A stretch of DNA of 64,000 bases from the NCBI GenBank assembly GCA_947359465.1, contig OX375873.1, forward strand, positions 72,790,278 to 72,854,277. Reading direction: 5' to 3'. The first letter of the stretch is position 1, and each line of letters starts with the position of its first letter. Source of the DNA: Metellina segmentata. Taxonomy: Eukaryota > Arthropoda > Arachnida > Araneae > Tetragnathidae. The notes under the pieces are model-generated. The model saw nothing but the letters and a program-made list of their open reading frames with translations, was not told the DNA's origin and made no database searches. Of the stretch, positions 35,530 through 45,484 are shown piece by piece. Both the position numbers and the translations under genes were made by a program.

Positions 35530-36190
35530 TAGATATCTGCAAAATAAGGTTAGAGAATATGGTGAAATGTTCTTTAGTTAAATTAATTGAATTTTACATA
35601 TAAAATTTGTTAAATTTAAAACCATCAACACAATTTTTTTAGACTGATTATTTTTCATAATTCCATCACATTTGTTTTACTGATTTCCTAAATCATATAC
35701 AATTTAATTTGTACATTAAAGTCGACGTTGGTTGAAACTAAGTGTCCATGCACATAATGCTCCAGTAACACAATCCTTAATAAGGTCAGCAATTTGGAAA
35801 CGGCGTTAGAGTCCCTGATATTATGTGAATGCGCTATTTATAAAAGCACTACTGATGATGTGCAGGCTGAATTAAATTCGCTCAGTCTAAGGTACGATCT
35901 ATATGCCTCAGGCTACTCTAATGAAGTAATTCGACTGCCTCAAATTGGGAAATGTACGCAATAGAGATCTATTGTTCTATTGCGTCTCAACCTAGTCCAA
36001 TTGTCAAGAGGGTTCGGACTGAATCATTGTCAAGCATGTCGAAATGCAGCTAAAATACTCAGTGCTTTACTAAAATGATTATTGCGTGGCAACTGAAGTT
36101 GCACATTCGAAATTTGAGTGTTATTCGAGATGCAAATACCGGAAATCACAAATTGAGTAAATTTATAATTAAGTTGAATCTATCTGATGT
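35530..36190. other. No gene assigned
   Basis: AT-rich. 35863-35955 reads as DVQAELNSLSLRYDLYASGY then SNEVIRLPQIGKC, which looks protein-derived, but it is short, isolated and unassigned. Confidence 0.35.
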
Positions 36191-36194
36191 TTAA

Positions 36195-36923
36195 GGGGGT
36201 CCGGGACACATTGAAATTTTTTTTTATTAATTAATTTAGAATTTAGAATTTTTTTGTACTGATTACCCATCTAACTAATAAGCAAAATCACAACACAAAA
36301 TTTTTTTAAAAGTTCTTTAAAAATTTTGAATTAAAATTTTTTGAAAAAAAGTGAGGTCATTTTAAATTGCTAAGGCTCAAAATATTCTTGATCAATTTTC
36401 AAAATTCTTGCAGTAAATTATTCACAAATTTATTAACTTTAATTTTGATTCAGCAATTTAAAAAAATATTAATTTAATAAAAAATAAAAAACATTTGAAT
36501 GAAAATTTTCGAAAATTTTAAAGTACTTTTTAAAAAAAATCATATTTTTAAAAGTAAATATTTGTTTCAAATTTGCTGAATCAAAATTAAAGTATAATGT
36601 TTGAAAAAGATATATTCCAAATTTCAACCCTTAAACATTATCGGTTTTCGACTTATAGCAATTCGAATACAGGAAATCTTGAAAAAGTGCATCATGGAGA
36701 AAAACGCATTTAAAGTTTTAAGGACAGATGTTGTTGCCATGACAACAACTGTCAAGAGTGTTAGATTTTTCAAAACAACGCATCACAAAAATTACTATAT
36801 CTCTAGTTCTAATTAAGATAGAAACATGATTTAGACGTCCTTTTAAGCAGACAAACACAGATAATTTCTTAAAATAATAAAAAAAAATTCGAAAATTTGA
36901 CGATTTTTGTGTTCCGGACCCCC
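36195..36923 (+). mobile_element. TTAA-flanked nonautonomous DNA element, copy 1
   Basis: 729 bases bounded by inverted repeats GGGGGTCCGGGACACA (left) and its near-complement (right). It is flanked on both sides by TTAA (36191-36194 and 36924-36927), the target duplication used by piggyBac-type transposases. Inside is a perfect 21-bp inverted repeat (36436-36456 and 36573-36593). There is no transposase. It is in opposite orientation to copy 2. Confidence 0.8.
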
Positions 36924-36929
36924 TTAAAA

Positions 36930-37605
36930 TGCCACTCTACTGTATGAATTTAAGGATTAGAACTGTTGTATGCGTACTAATGTGTTATAGCTCATACGCA
37001 ATAGTTGTTAGATCTTAGCTGTTTGAAAAGTAATTTATTGAAAATTGGATGATTCTACTTCCTATACACATACCATAATGATACTTTTCATTCGTTAAGG
37101 CTGTTGATAGTGCTCGATGGCATTGATTCAACTACTCCAGATATAGACAGACAATAAAGGTTAAAATGCAGATTAGAAATAACCGTTTATCTTATAAACT
37201 AGAGGGTTTGTGTACTGTGAGGAATCATAGACGTTTTAATAAAGTAGATGTAAGTATGTGAGCGGGGATAATATCGTAAAAATATAGAAGTGCAGGTCAT
37301 GTGGTATTGGGATTTGATATGGGCTGATTCGCTTACGAGTGTTTTTCATCATGCTCTTTAATACGTCCTACATTAGAATCCTTGCATTCTCACAATACCA
37401 CCTGACAGATCTTTAAGCCAAGCGTTGGGGGAAGGAAATAACATGAAGTTGTTAGCACATGCTCCGTCTATTTCATTAGAAGGTCAATATGTGAGAAATA
37501 TTTTGTCTCATAATAAAAACTAAAACAATGTCTACACCCATACAATCAGAAGTGATAGTTGACTTAGCTCAAGAAATTAACTGACAATTAACACGTAAAA
37601 ACGGA
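36930..37605. other. Spacer between mirror elements; no gene seen
   Basis: About 680 bases of AT-rich unique sequence between the two mirror copies. It would be the loop of a large potential stem. Confidence 0.5.
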
Positions 37606-37609
37606 TTAA

Positions 37610-38340
37610 GGGGGTCCGGGACACAAAAATCGTCAAATTTTCGAATTTTTTAAAATTATTTTAAGAAATTCTCTGTGTTTTTTTTCTTAAAATGACGTCT
37701 AAATCATGTTTCTATCTTAATTAGAACTAGAGATAGAATAATTTTTGTGGTGCGTTGTTTTGAAAATCTAACACTCTTGACAGTTGTTGTCATGGCAACA
37801 AGATCTGTCTTTAAAACTTTAATTGCGTTTTTCTCCATGATACATTTTTTCAAGATTTCCTGTATTCAAATTGCTATAAGTCGAAAACCAATAAAGTTTA
37901 AGTGTTGAAGTTTGGAATATATCTTTTTCAAATATTATACTTTAATTTTGATTCAGCAAATTTGAAACAAATATTTACTTTTAAAAATATGACTTTTTAA
38001 AAAAAAAGTACCTTAAAATTTTTTAAAATTTTTATTCAAATATTTTTTATTTTTTATTAAATTAATACTTTTTAAATTGCTGAATCAAAATTAAAGTTTA
38101 TAAATTTGTGAATAATTTACTGCAAGAATTTTGAAAATTGATCAAGAATATTTTGAGTTTTAGCAATTTAAAATGACCCCTCTTTTTTTCAAAAAATTTT
38201 AATTTAAAATTTTTAAAAAACTTTTGGAAAAATTTTGTGTTGTGATTTTGTTTATTAGTTAAATGGGTAATCAGTACAAAAAAAATTCAAAATTCTAAAT
38301 GAATTAATAAAAAAAAAATTTCGATGTGTCCCGGACCCCC
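37610..38340 (-). mobile_element. TTAA-flanked nonautonomous DNA element, copy 2
   Basis: 731 bases, the reverse complement of copy 1 at roughly 90% identity by eye. It is bounded by GGGGGTCCGGGACAC and its complement, and flanked by TTAA (37606-37609 and 38341-38344). It also keeps the internal inverted repeat built on gattcagcaa / ttgctgaatc. Confidence 0.8.
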
Positions 38341-38725
38341 TTAAGGAAGATTCGAAAGATACTTAATTACATATCAACTCTTTTATATCGAACGCTTTTC
38401 CTGATATTTCATAGCATTTGATGCGATGAAATTCGAGAAACTGAGTTCTCTTGTTTTCACTATTCCACACTAAACTTAACATAGCTAAAGCAATTTAAAG
38501 GAGTTAATGAAATAAAAAGTTTATTCCTCAATATTTTCTTTGGCATTAAAATAATTATATCACACACTACCAAATTCATTCTGGTTTAGAAAAAAAAAAG
38601 AATGAGGCATGGAATGCTGAACTATAATCTTTTTTCATAATCAAAACTGTGAAGTTATGTAAAAGGTAAAATATTTTGAGCTTTGAAAGTGGTGTATTCT
38701 TCAGTTGGAAATTTCTGTCATTGAT

Positions 38726-39093
38726 TGTAGGAATACTAAACAACGGTAGTTGTCTACTAGTCTGGAAAGAACTCATTGTAAGAGCAACGAGACTGGTAGG
38801 AGTCAGTTGCATTGTAGTAGGAATGCAAGGCAAGACTGTCACGAGCCATTCACATTCCGGTATTCAGTTACGAGAAAATTAATAGAACAGACACTTTTTC
38901 CCCTGGACGCCATTGAGAGCTGACGTATTTTTTCCGAGCAGAGACGACTGCTGCAGATAATGACGGAACTGTTTTAAAATATAACTCAACTGTACATAAT
39001 AATTGTATATATTTATTCATTAAATGTCAATGTGCTGTAAGATTCGAAGTCTTTAATATAGACCTTACCAAACAGAGCAACACGAATCTTACA
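38726..39093 (+). repeat. 5' LTR
   Basis: 368 bases, begins TGTAGGAATACT and ends ATCTTACA (TG...CA). Identical to the 3' LTR except for position 39063. A TATA-like run (ttgtatatatttattc) and a possible AATAAA-type signal lie in the last third. Confidence 0.95.
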
Positions 39094-39098
39094 AAAAA

Positions 39099-39116
39099 TG
39101 GGGGTTCGGCCGGGAT
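39099..39116 (+). other. Primer-binding site, tRNA-Pro-like
   Basis: TGGGGGTTCGGCCGGGAT starts five bases after the 5' LTR. It complements a tRNA 3' end ending in CCA with discriminator C. It matches the classic proline-tRNA primer-binding site at 16 of 18 positions by my reading. Confidence 0.65.
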
Positions 39117-39443
39117 GTGAAAAACCGTTGACGACCGCGACGATTCTCCTCCTTCGTACGAGGGCTTGAACGACGGATTAGCAGACCCCGAAAGCAGTGA
39201 CGATTGAACCGGCCGGCGGAATGTTTTGACTACCTATGCAAACCTGGACTTGTGTTTTAATCATCTGCAAGAACAGTTTCATGACTTCTCCTGACGTGGT
39301 GCTGATGATAGACTGAAACGACAAAAAAAAAAAGAAAACGCGTAGACGAAAAAACACGTAGACGGAAAAGACGAGTTGACGGAAAAGACGGATAGAAGGA
39401 ACTTTAGAAACTGTGAGTACAGAATTTTGTTTTACTTGATGAC

Positions 39444-40803
39444 ATGGCATATTTAACTAAGGCCCGAAAAGCGGATTTGCTGACATTGATTGACGAATTA
39501 GGCCTGATAGTGCCAGCGAATCACAAAGTAGCGCATTGCTCGAAACTTATAATAGATTCTGAAAATTATGACGAGGAGATAACAAAAAATCTGTTGAGCG
39601 TTATTATAACTGAACGCGAAGAGAAAATTGAAGCCGAAAAACGCGCAGAGAAAATTGAAGCCGAAAACAAGCCCGCGAATTCGAATTAAGGAAACTCGAA
39701 ATCGAAACTGCTAACGGACAAGGCAACAGTTATGGTAAAACTACCAGTCTATACAATAACGATTTATTGAAATTGATTAACCGTTACGAGACGAATAAGG
39801 ATATTAGCTGTTATTTAACTTTATTTGAAAGACAGATTAGTCGTATCGAAATACCAAAAACGGAATGGGTTACACATTTGTTGGGTTTACTCCCATTGGA
39901 TTTGGCTAATCTTATCACGCGTGAGCCTGACGAAAAGGCTAATGACTATGAAAATGTCAAGAGATTATTGTTGAAACGTTTTAAATTAAATCCGGAACAA
40001 TTTAGGCAAAATTTCCTTTCGCATAGAAAAGAAGCGTCTTCTACTTGGAATGACTTTGCTCATGATCTGAAAAATTTCTTTGAAGAATGGACGAGTGGGT
40101 TGGAAGTATCAAATTACCAAGACCTTAAAGAACTCATGATTACCGATCAACTAAAACGAAAAATACCCAATGACGTTCGAGACCATTTTATAGACGAGCT
40201 ACCGAAAATAACGAAAATAGACCAAATCGTCAATAAATTAGACGAATATGAAGCGGCTCGATGTCATTTAAAAACCAATAGAGATTCGAAAACATCAGAC
40301 GATAAATATAAGAAGCGTTTCAATAGGGATTTTGACAAATTAAAGCCTCGATCTTTCGTGCGCCCTGAACAAACTAACACCAATCATATAAAATGTTACA
40401 ACTGCAATGAATATGGACATAGGTCGATAAATTGTGAAAAGAAAACTGAGGGTGTGAGATGCTTTAAATGTAAAAATTATGGGCACAAGGCCGACGTGTG
40501 TCCCAAAAGAGATGTAAATAGAACTTTAATTAATAGCCCTTTTAATTCTCGTACTAAGCTAAGAAAATATGTTGAAATGTGCGGGAAAAGATCTAATGCG
40601 CTAATGGACACAGGAAGTGATGTGTCAATGATAAAATATGAATTTTATGTTGAAATTGGATCCCCAAAATTGAGTTTTGATAATGTGACTTTAATGGGTA
40701 TAGGAGGAGAACACATTTCTCCTCTAGGTTTCTTTTCTACTGAAATTATTATTGATGAATGCATTATTGTTACTGAATGTTTATGTTTTAAAAAATTTAC
40801 CTG
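39444..40803 (+). pseudogene. gag and N-terminal protease of the LTR element (frameshifted)
   Basis: Gag packages element RNA into particles and the protease matures them. The start ATG at 39444 begins MAYLTKARKADLLTLIDELG. After an acidic/basic repeat (EKRAEKIEAE) the frame changes near 39670, and the main gag continues to 40803. It contains a capsid-like helical region and two CCHC zinc knuckles: CYNCNEYGHRSINC (40394-40435) and CFKCKNYGHKADVC (40460-40501). The aspartic protease motif LMDTGSDVSM follows (catalytic Asp codon 40607-40609). The protease is cut by a second frame change near 40775-40800, ahead of its C-terminal flap. Neither shift sits in an expected gag-pol position, so I read both as mutations. 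Confidence 0.85.
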
Positions 40804-41903
40804 ATCATATTGTTCTTGGGTTCGATTGCATAAATAAGTTAAATCTTACTTTATCAGAGAGCGGAATTCATGTTTTGAGCAGACGCGATAATTTTCGAGT
40901 GAATTACGCAAGAATTGTTAATTTAGCGAACACTTCAGATTCAACTAAAATTCAAAACGAAACTCATCTCGAAGTAACTAATCGTCTGGAACCAAACACT
41001 AAGTTGGAGACAAAACGAACCATAGCAGAGGATAACAAATTTCTAAATCCAATTCCTAAAGAGGACGTTCCATTATACACTTATCACATTGATTTCATAG
41101 GTCCGTTACCTTCAACATCTAAGAACTATCAGCGTATCTTCACGGTAGTAGACGCATTCACAAAATTCACTTGGTTATATCCTACCAAATCTACGACATC
41201 AAGTGACGCAATAAATAAACTCAAACAACAACAAAATAGTTTTGGAAATCCTGCGAGGATAATCTCGGATAGAGGATCCGCTTTTACATCTAAAGAATTT
41301 ACAGATTTTTGTTGCGAAAACGGGATTGAACACCTAAAAATCACAACAGGAATCCCAAGAGGCAATGGACAAGTAGAAAGAATGCACAAAACCCTGATTC
41401 CAGTGTTATCCAAACTTTCAATTGAAGAACCGATCAAATGGTTCAAACACGTTGACGCCGTACAAAGAATACTCAATAGTACAACCTCCAGAAGCACAAG
41501 ATGGACACCCTTCGAACTTTTGACAGGTGTGAAAATGCGAAACAAAGAAGATCTCAAGATAGTCCAGCTTTTAGAAGAAGAATATACTGAAGTTTTTCTA
41601 GAGAAGAGGAATAAATTAAGAGACGATGCCAAAGAGAATATCCTAAAAATTCAGGAAGAGAATAAATGAACGTACGATAAGAAGAGGAAGAAACCTCATC
41701 AATACAAAGAGGGCGATCTTATTGCTATTCAGCGGACTCAATTTGGTGTCGGAATGAAATTACGACCGAAATTCTTAGGACCATATCGAGTGAAGAAAGT
41801 GAAACCCCATGATCGCTATGACGTTGAGAAAGTTGGAAACCATGAAGGACCGAACTTGACGTCGACAGCAGCTGACCATATGAAGTCGTGGTTCAATAAC
41901 TAA
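40776..41903 (+). pseudogene. Protease C-terminus fused to integrase of the LTR element
   Basis: Begins inside the protease (LPDHIVLGFDCINKLNLTLS). After about 60 residues of linker it enters integrase at LYTYHIDFIGPL without any reverse transcriptase or RNase H; the junction is near 41035. The catalytic triad is present: Asp in HIDFIG (41091-41093), Asp in ISDRGSAF (41268-41270) and Glu in GQVERMHK (41376-41378). The D-E spacing is 35 residues, as in retroviral-type integrases. An in-frame TGA at 41667-41669 interrupts the C-terminal DNA-binding domain (…YKEGDLIAIQ…FLGPYRV…), which then stays open to TAA at 41901-41903. The deletion keeps the frame. Confidence 0.88.
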
Positions 41904-41941
41904 TACTGAATCAATGTATTCCCAGATACTGTTTTGTGTTT

Positions 41942-41954
41942 TTTTTTTTTTTTT
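41942..41954 (+). repeat. T-run between integrase and 3' LTR
   Basis: A homopolymer of about 16 T around 41939-41954 separates the end of the coding region from the 3' LTR. No convincing purine-rich polypurine tract longer than a few bases is seen; caggatggccgat immediately precedes the LTR. Confidence 0.6.
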
Positions 41955-42003
41955 AGGTTTGTCGTGTTCCTTTCGAGGACGAAAGATCATCAGGATGGCC
42001 GAT

Positions 42004-42371
42004 TGTAGGAATACTAAACAACGGTAGTTGTCTACTAGTCTGGAAAGAACTCATTGTAAGAGCAACGAGACTGGTAGGAGTCAGTTGCATTGTAGTAGGA
42101 ATGCAAGGCAAGACTGTCACGAGCCATTCACATTCCGGTATTCAGTTACGAGAAAATTAATAGAACAGACACTTTTTCCCCTGGACGCCATTGAGAGCTG
42201 ACGTATTTTTTCCGAGCAGAGACGACTGCTGCAGATAATGACGGAACTGTTTTAAAATATAACTCAACTGTACATAATAATTGTATATATTTATTCATTA
42301 AATGTCAATGTGCTGTAAGATTCGAAGTCTTTAATATAGATCTTACCAAACAGAGCAACACGAATCTTACA
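42004..42371 (+). repeat. 3' LTR
   Basis: 368 bases, same as the 5' LTR except T at 42341 (C at 39063). Confidence 0.95.
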
Positions 42372-42412
42372 TTAATTACAGGCAAAGTTTATATTTGTTA
42401 CTTAAAAGTATT

Positions 42413-43566
42413 ACAGAAGTTGTTCGCTCATTTTTTAGACTATTTTGGTTAGCGGTAATAAAAAATCGTTTGCAGCAAAAGAAATAATTGCAGTTGTACT
42501 ATGTTTTTAAAAGTCAAAATTATTGTCTGCGGTTTGAGAGGTTTGTTTTCATTAAAAATGGCGTTTTTAACGAAGCAGTGGTTCGAAGGCCATATTTATG
42601 CTCTTTCCGAAGAGAAATATTCATATTCCGTTACCCAAAATTGATGTGAGAGTCATGGTTTTGTGATATCTAAAGCGTCGATAGGTAATATCGTCAACAA
42701 GAAAGGAAAAAAATGCCAAATTGGAGCCTCAAGTGGGACAAAAATTCCAAACAAGTATCCAAGGAAGAAACGGTCATCTTCGACTATTCCAAAGGTACGT
42801 TGTTTGATGTTAAAAGAAATTCCCCCTAGTCAAAGAACAGTTGCCAAATCATTAAAATGCTCGGTGTCCACTGTAAACAAAATGATAAAATATGATTTAA
42901 ATCTTAAGAAAGCGAAAAAACGCAATGTGCATCGTTCTTCTTCAAAAGGGAGCAAAAAATTTAAGTACCTGTTTCACAGATTCGAAAGTTTTTCTTAGGG
43001 ATTCATGATTGTTGCTGGTTTTTCATATAACGGCAAGTTAAAAATAAAGAGGGTAGCAAAAAAGGCCAAGATTAACTCCAAATACTACCAGGAACATATT
43101 TTATTGCCAATTTTTCTGAATAAAATACCATCGCTTTACCCACAGTACCATCAATCTGTGGAACTACATCAAGACAAAGCTAGCAGTCACACATCAAAAT
43201 CCACTGTGAATTTCCTAAAAGAAATGGAACAAAAAACCGGTTTCAAGGCCATACCCTTCACTGATATCCCTACTAAATATCCCGATGTATCACCTATGGA
43301 TTTTTGTGCTTTCGGACTTTTAAAACCTGCACTATCCAAACGTCGTTCCACAACCCTTACAGGACTTTGGAAAGCTGTTCAGGAGGAATGGGATAGAATA
43401 CCTCTTCTGACACTTCAAAAGGCATTATTATCCTGGAAATTACGGTGTCGAAAGATAGTTCAGAATAAGAGTTATCAAATAGAACATTTTTAACACAAGA
43501 TTTTTATGTAATTTGGTTTTGTGAATACAATATATATTGTCTAAAAAATGTGTGAACAACCTCTGT
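42413..43566 (+). mobile_element. DD41D mariner/Tc1-superfamily element (internally deleted)
   Basis: Terminal inverted repeats are 42413-42440 (starts ACAGAAGTTGTTC, ends TTTTTTAGAC) and 43539-43566. They match at 25 of 28 positions. The element is about 1.15 kb and starts only about 40 bases after the LTR retrotransposon. Confidence 0.85.
42558..43493 (+). pseudogene. DD41D transposase pseudogene, single frame with two stops
   Basis: Cut-and-paste transposase of the IS630/Tc1/mariner superfamily. The ATG at 42558 gives MAFLTKQWFEGHIYALSEEK. All recognisable sequence lies in one frame to the TAA at 43491-43493, broken only by TGA (42642-42644) and TAG (42996-42998). An N-terminal helix-turn-helix region (…RTVAKSLKCSVSTVNKMI…) is present. 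The middle of the protein, including the first catalytic Asp, is deleted around 42960-42990. The second Asp is in HQDKASSHTS (43173-43175) and the third acidic residue is Asp in SPMDFCAFG (43299-43301), 41 residues apart. That spacing places it in the DD41D group (rosa/Visitor type) rather than DD34E or DD34D. Confidence 0.82.
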
Positions 43567-43569
43567 ATG

Positions 43570-44080
43570 TACTTGCCAAGAGTTTGTTGTCCTACATAAC
43601 AATCTTTAATACTCAAATTCAATAAACGCAGATATCTTATAATCAGTTACAAATTTTTGCAGTAGCAGACTCTGCAAAGTGTTTTAAAATAAACAGTACC
43701 ACTTCAAGAGCTTTGGGTACAGTAACAAGAGACAAAATATGTTCGACGTTTTCTAGTGATGCTACAACTAAAAAATAAAAAAGGTTGATATTAACTAATA
43801 GCACTGAAGTATTTATTGAAGTTAATTTGCATGTAAAATAATGTTCAGCAATGTATATATACAGATATATACAATATGTTTCACTGTAAGAGTTTGTAGG
43901 ACATTTACGTAACTTTGAAAGTTAATGTTTTAGAATACAAAAACAATTTACGCTACAACTTTGGAAGCAATATACTACACAAGCAAATGATGACTTTGGT
44001 TTATGATCTATTGTACAAAAAATATAATTGTTCTTGTGGCAACCAATATTTAAAATAAGCATACGTGACAAACCGATATT
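43570..44080. other. No gene seen
   Basis: Short AT-rich spacer between two DNA transposons, with no motif recognised. Confidence 0.5.
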
Positions 44081-44083
44081 TAT

Positions 44084-45483
44084 ATTGCCATACAAATTTG
44101 CGCACCAAGAAATAATTGTGGGATTGTAACGAAACTTCGCATGAAGGTACATGTCGGCCAGATATGCAAATGATTAGAAATGAAGCGTGATTGCGCATTC
44201 CGTAATGCCATTAAAGGGCGTTGTACGTTCTCCTTGGAGTATGAAACAGGTAAGCAAAGCTTGTTTATGTGTACTTAATCTTTTGCAAATGTAACGCTGA
44301 GGTAGACATGCCGTTACGCCGCCATCAAAGACAATATGAGCAGCTGCCAGAGTTCGAGAGGGGAAGAATAATCGGGATGATGGAAGCTGGGTGGTCAGCT
44401 CAGCAAGTAGCTCGTTAAGTAGGCCGTTCTGATTTTACTGTGAAGGAGGTGTTGGGACCGCTGGACAGAAGAGATGTCATTTACAATGCGACCAGGCTCG
44501 GGACGCCTGTGATGGGGACGCGTATGATGTGACGAGAAGACCGTCACATCATACGAAACGCACGCGTAGAGCCAACTGCCTCATTGGCCGCTATCCAGAC
44601 ACAGGTAGCACCTTCACTACGGGCCCCTGTGTCTTCCCGAACCATCGCAAGGCGCCTGAAGGACATCTGGTATCGCGGTGCCCATTTCGTGTGCTTCCAA
44701 TGACACCCACCCACCGACGCCTCCTTTTGGAGTGGTGTCGCGCACGACGGGATTGGACTGCAAAGGATAGGAACCAGGTCGTCTTCAGCGACGAATCTAG
44801 ATTCAATTTGAGCAAATCGTGTTTGTGTGTGGAGGCCCCGTGGTGAACTCCTCAATCCTGACTTCGCTTTAAAGCGACACACCACTCCCACAGCTGGTGT
44901 GATGGTATGGGATGCCATTGCTTACGATACACGGTCACCCCTAATATTGATCAATGGCACAATGACAGCCCAGCGGTACGTCCATGACATCCTTCAGCCA
45001 CATGTGATGCCACTCATGGCAGGGCTCACATGACCCATTTATCAACAAAACAATGCTCGGTCACACACAGCAAGGCTGTCACAAGACTGCCTCCGCCACA
45101 TTACCACCCTTCCCGGGCTTGCTCGATCCCCAGATTTGTCACCAATCGAGCCTATCTGGGATCATTTGGGACGGCAAGTTGGACACCCTACGAGTTTGGT
45201 CGAACTAGAGGCGCGCTTACAGCAACTGTGGAACGAGATGTCTCAGGACATCATACGGAACTTGTATGCCTCAATGCCCGCTCGTATCGCATCGTGCATT
45301 CGCGCCTAGAGAGGGTCAAACAGAGTACTAAAACTTCCGTTCATTTGTAATTTTTTCTGCAATAAATGATCCTTTTTCTTTGAATTTCTAAATACTTAAC
45401 TTATATCAAAGTAGTACTTACATGTGTAAAATTTCGTTTCATTTTGACGACTTTTTTTTGGTGCGCAATTTTTTATGGCAATG
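44084..45483 (+). mobile_element. Tc1-like DNA transposon, copy B (both ends present)
   Basis: Inverted repeats attgccatacaaatttgcgc (44084 onward) and, at the right, ggtgcgcaattttttatggc running to 45483 match over about 25 bases. The 1.4-kb element is otherwise colinear with copy A. Confidence 0.88.
44308..45309 (+). pseudogene. Tc1-like transposase pseudogene (copy B)
   Basis: Starts at the ATG at 44308 (MPLRRHQRQYEQL...). The DNA-binding domain is interrupted by a TAA after AQQVAR and by small indels near 44440 and 44500-44540. The catalytic segment is readable: DWTAKDRNQVVFSDESRFNL (first Asp), then the second catalytic position in QNNARSHTARLS, where Asp is replaced by Asn (codon AAC). 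The SPIEPIWDHLG block holds the Glu. Loss of the second Asp alone would abolish cleavage. The interval from that site to Glu is 32 residues, as in copy A. The frame ends with TAG at 45307-45309. Confidence 0.88.
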
Positions 45484-45484
45484 T

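Larger units (their letters stand above)
38726..42371 (+). mobile_element. Ty3/gypsy-type LTR retrotransposon lacking RT and RNase H
   Basis: 3,646 bases: 5' LTR, primer-binding site, gag with two zinc knuckles, protease, integrase, 3' LTR. Order after protease is directly integrase. The roughly 2-kb reverse transcriptase/RNase H region expected between them is absent. Flanks are ttgat before and ttaat after, an imperfect 5-bp target duplication. The LTRs differ at a single base (39063 C, 42341 T), indicating very recent insertion. The coding part also carries two frame changes and one stop. It must have depended on proteins from an intact relative. Confidence 0.9.

Noticed and set aside
35863..35955. 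Peptide-like stretch resembling a retroelement fragment
   Set aside because: Only about 30 residues, isolated and with no family motif.
40770..40805. Possible programmed frameshift in the LTR element (A/T-rich slippery-looking sequence)
   Set aside because: The change of frame falls inside the protease domain and is in the +1 direction, not at a gag-pol border with a -1 site. A mutation is simpler.
41129..41632. 167-codon minus-strand frame
   Set aside because: It lies opposite the integrase coding region and shows no domain; it is a shadow frame.
44544..44918. Minus-strand frame inside Tc1-like copy B
   Set aside because: Antisense shadow of the transposase.
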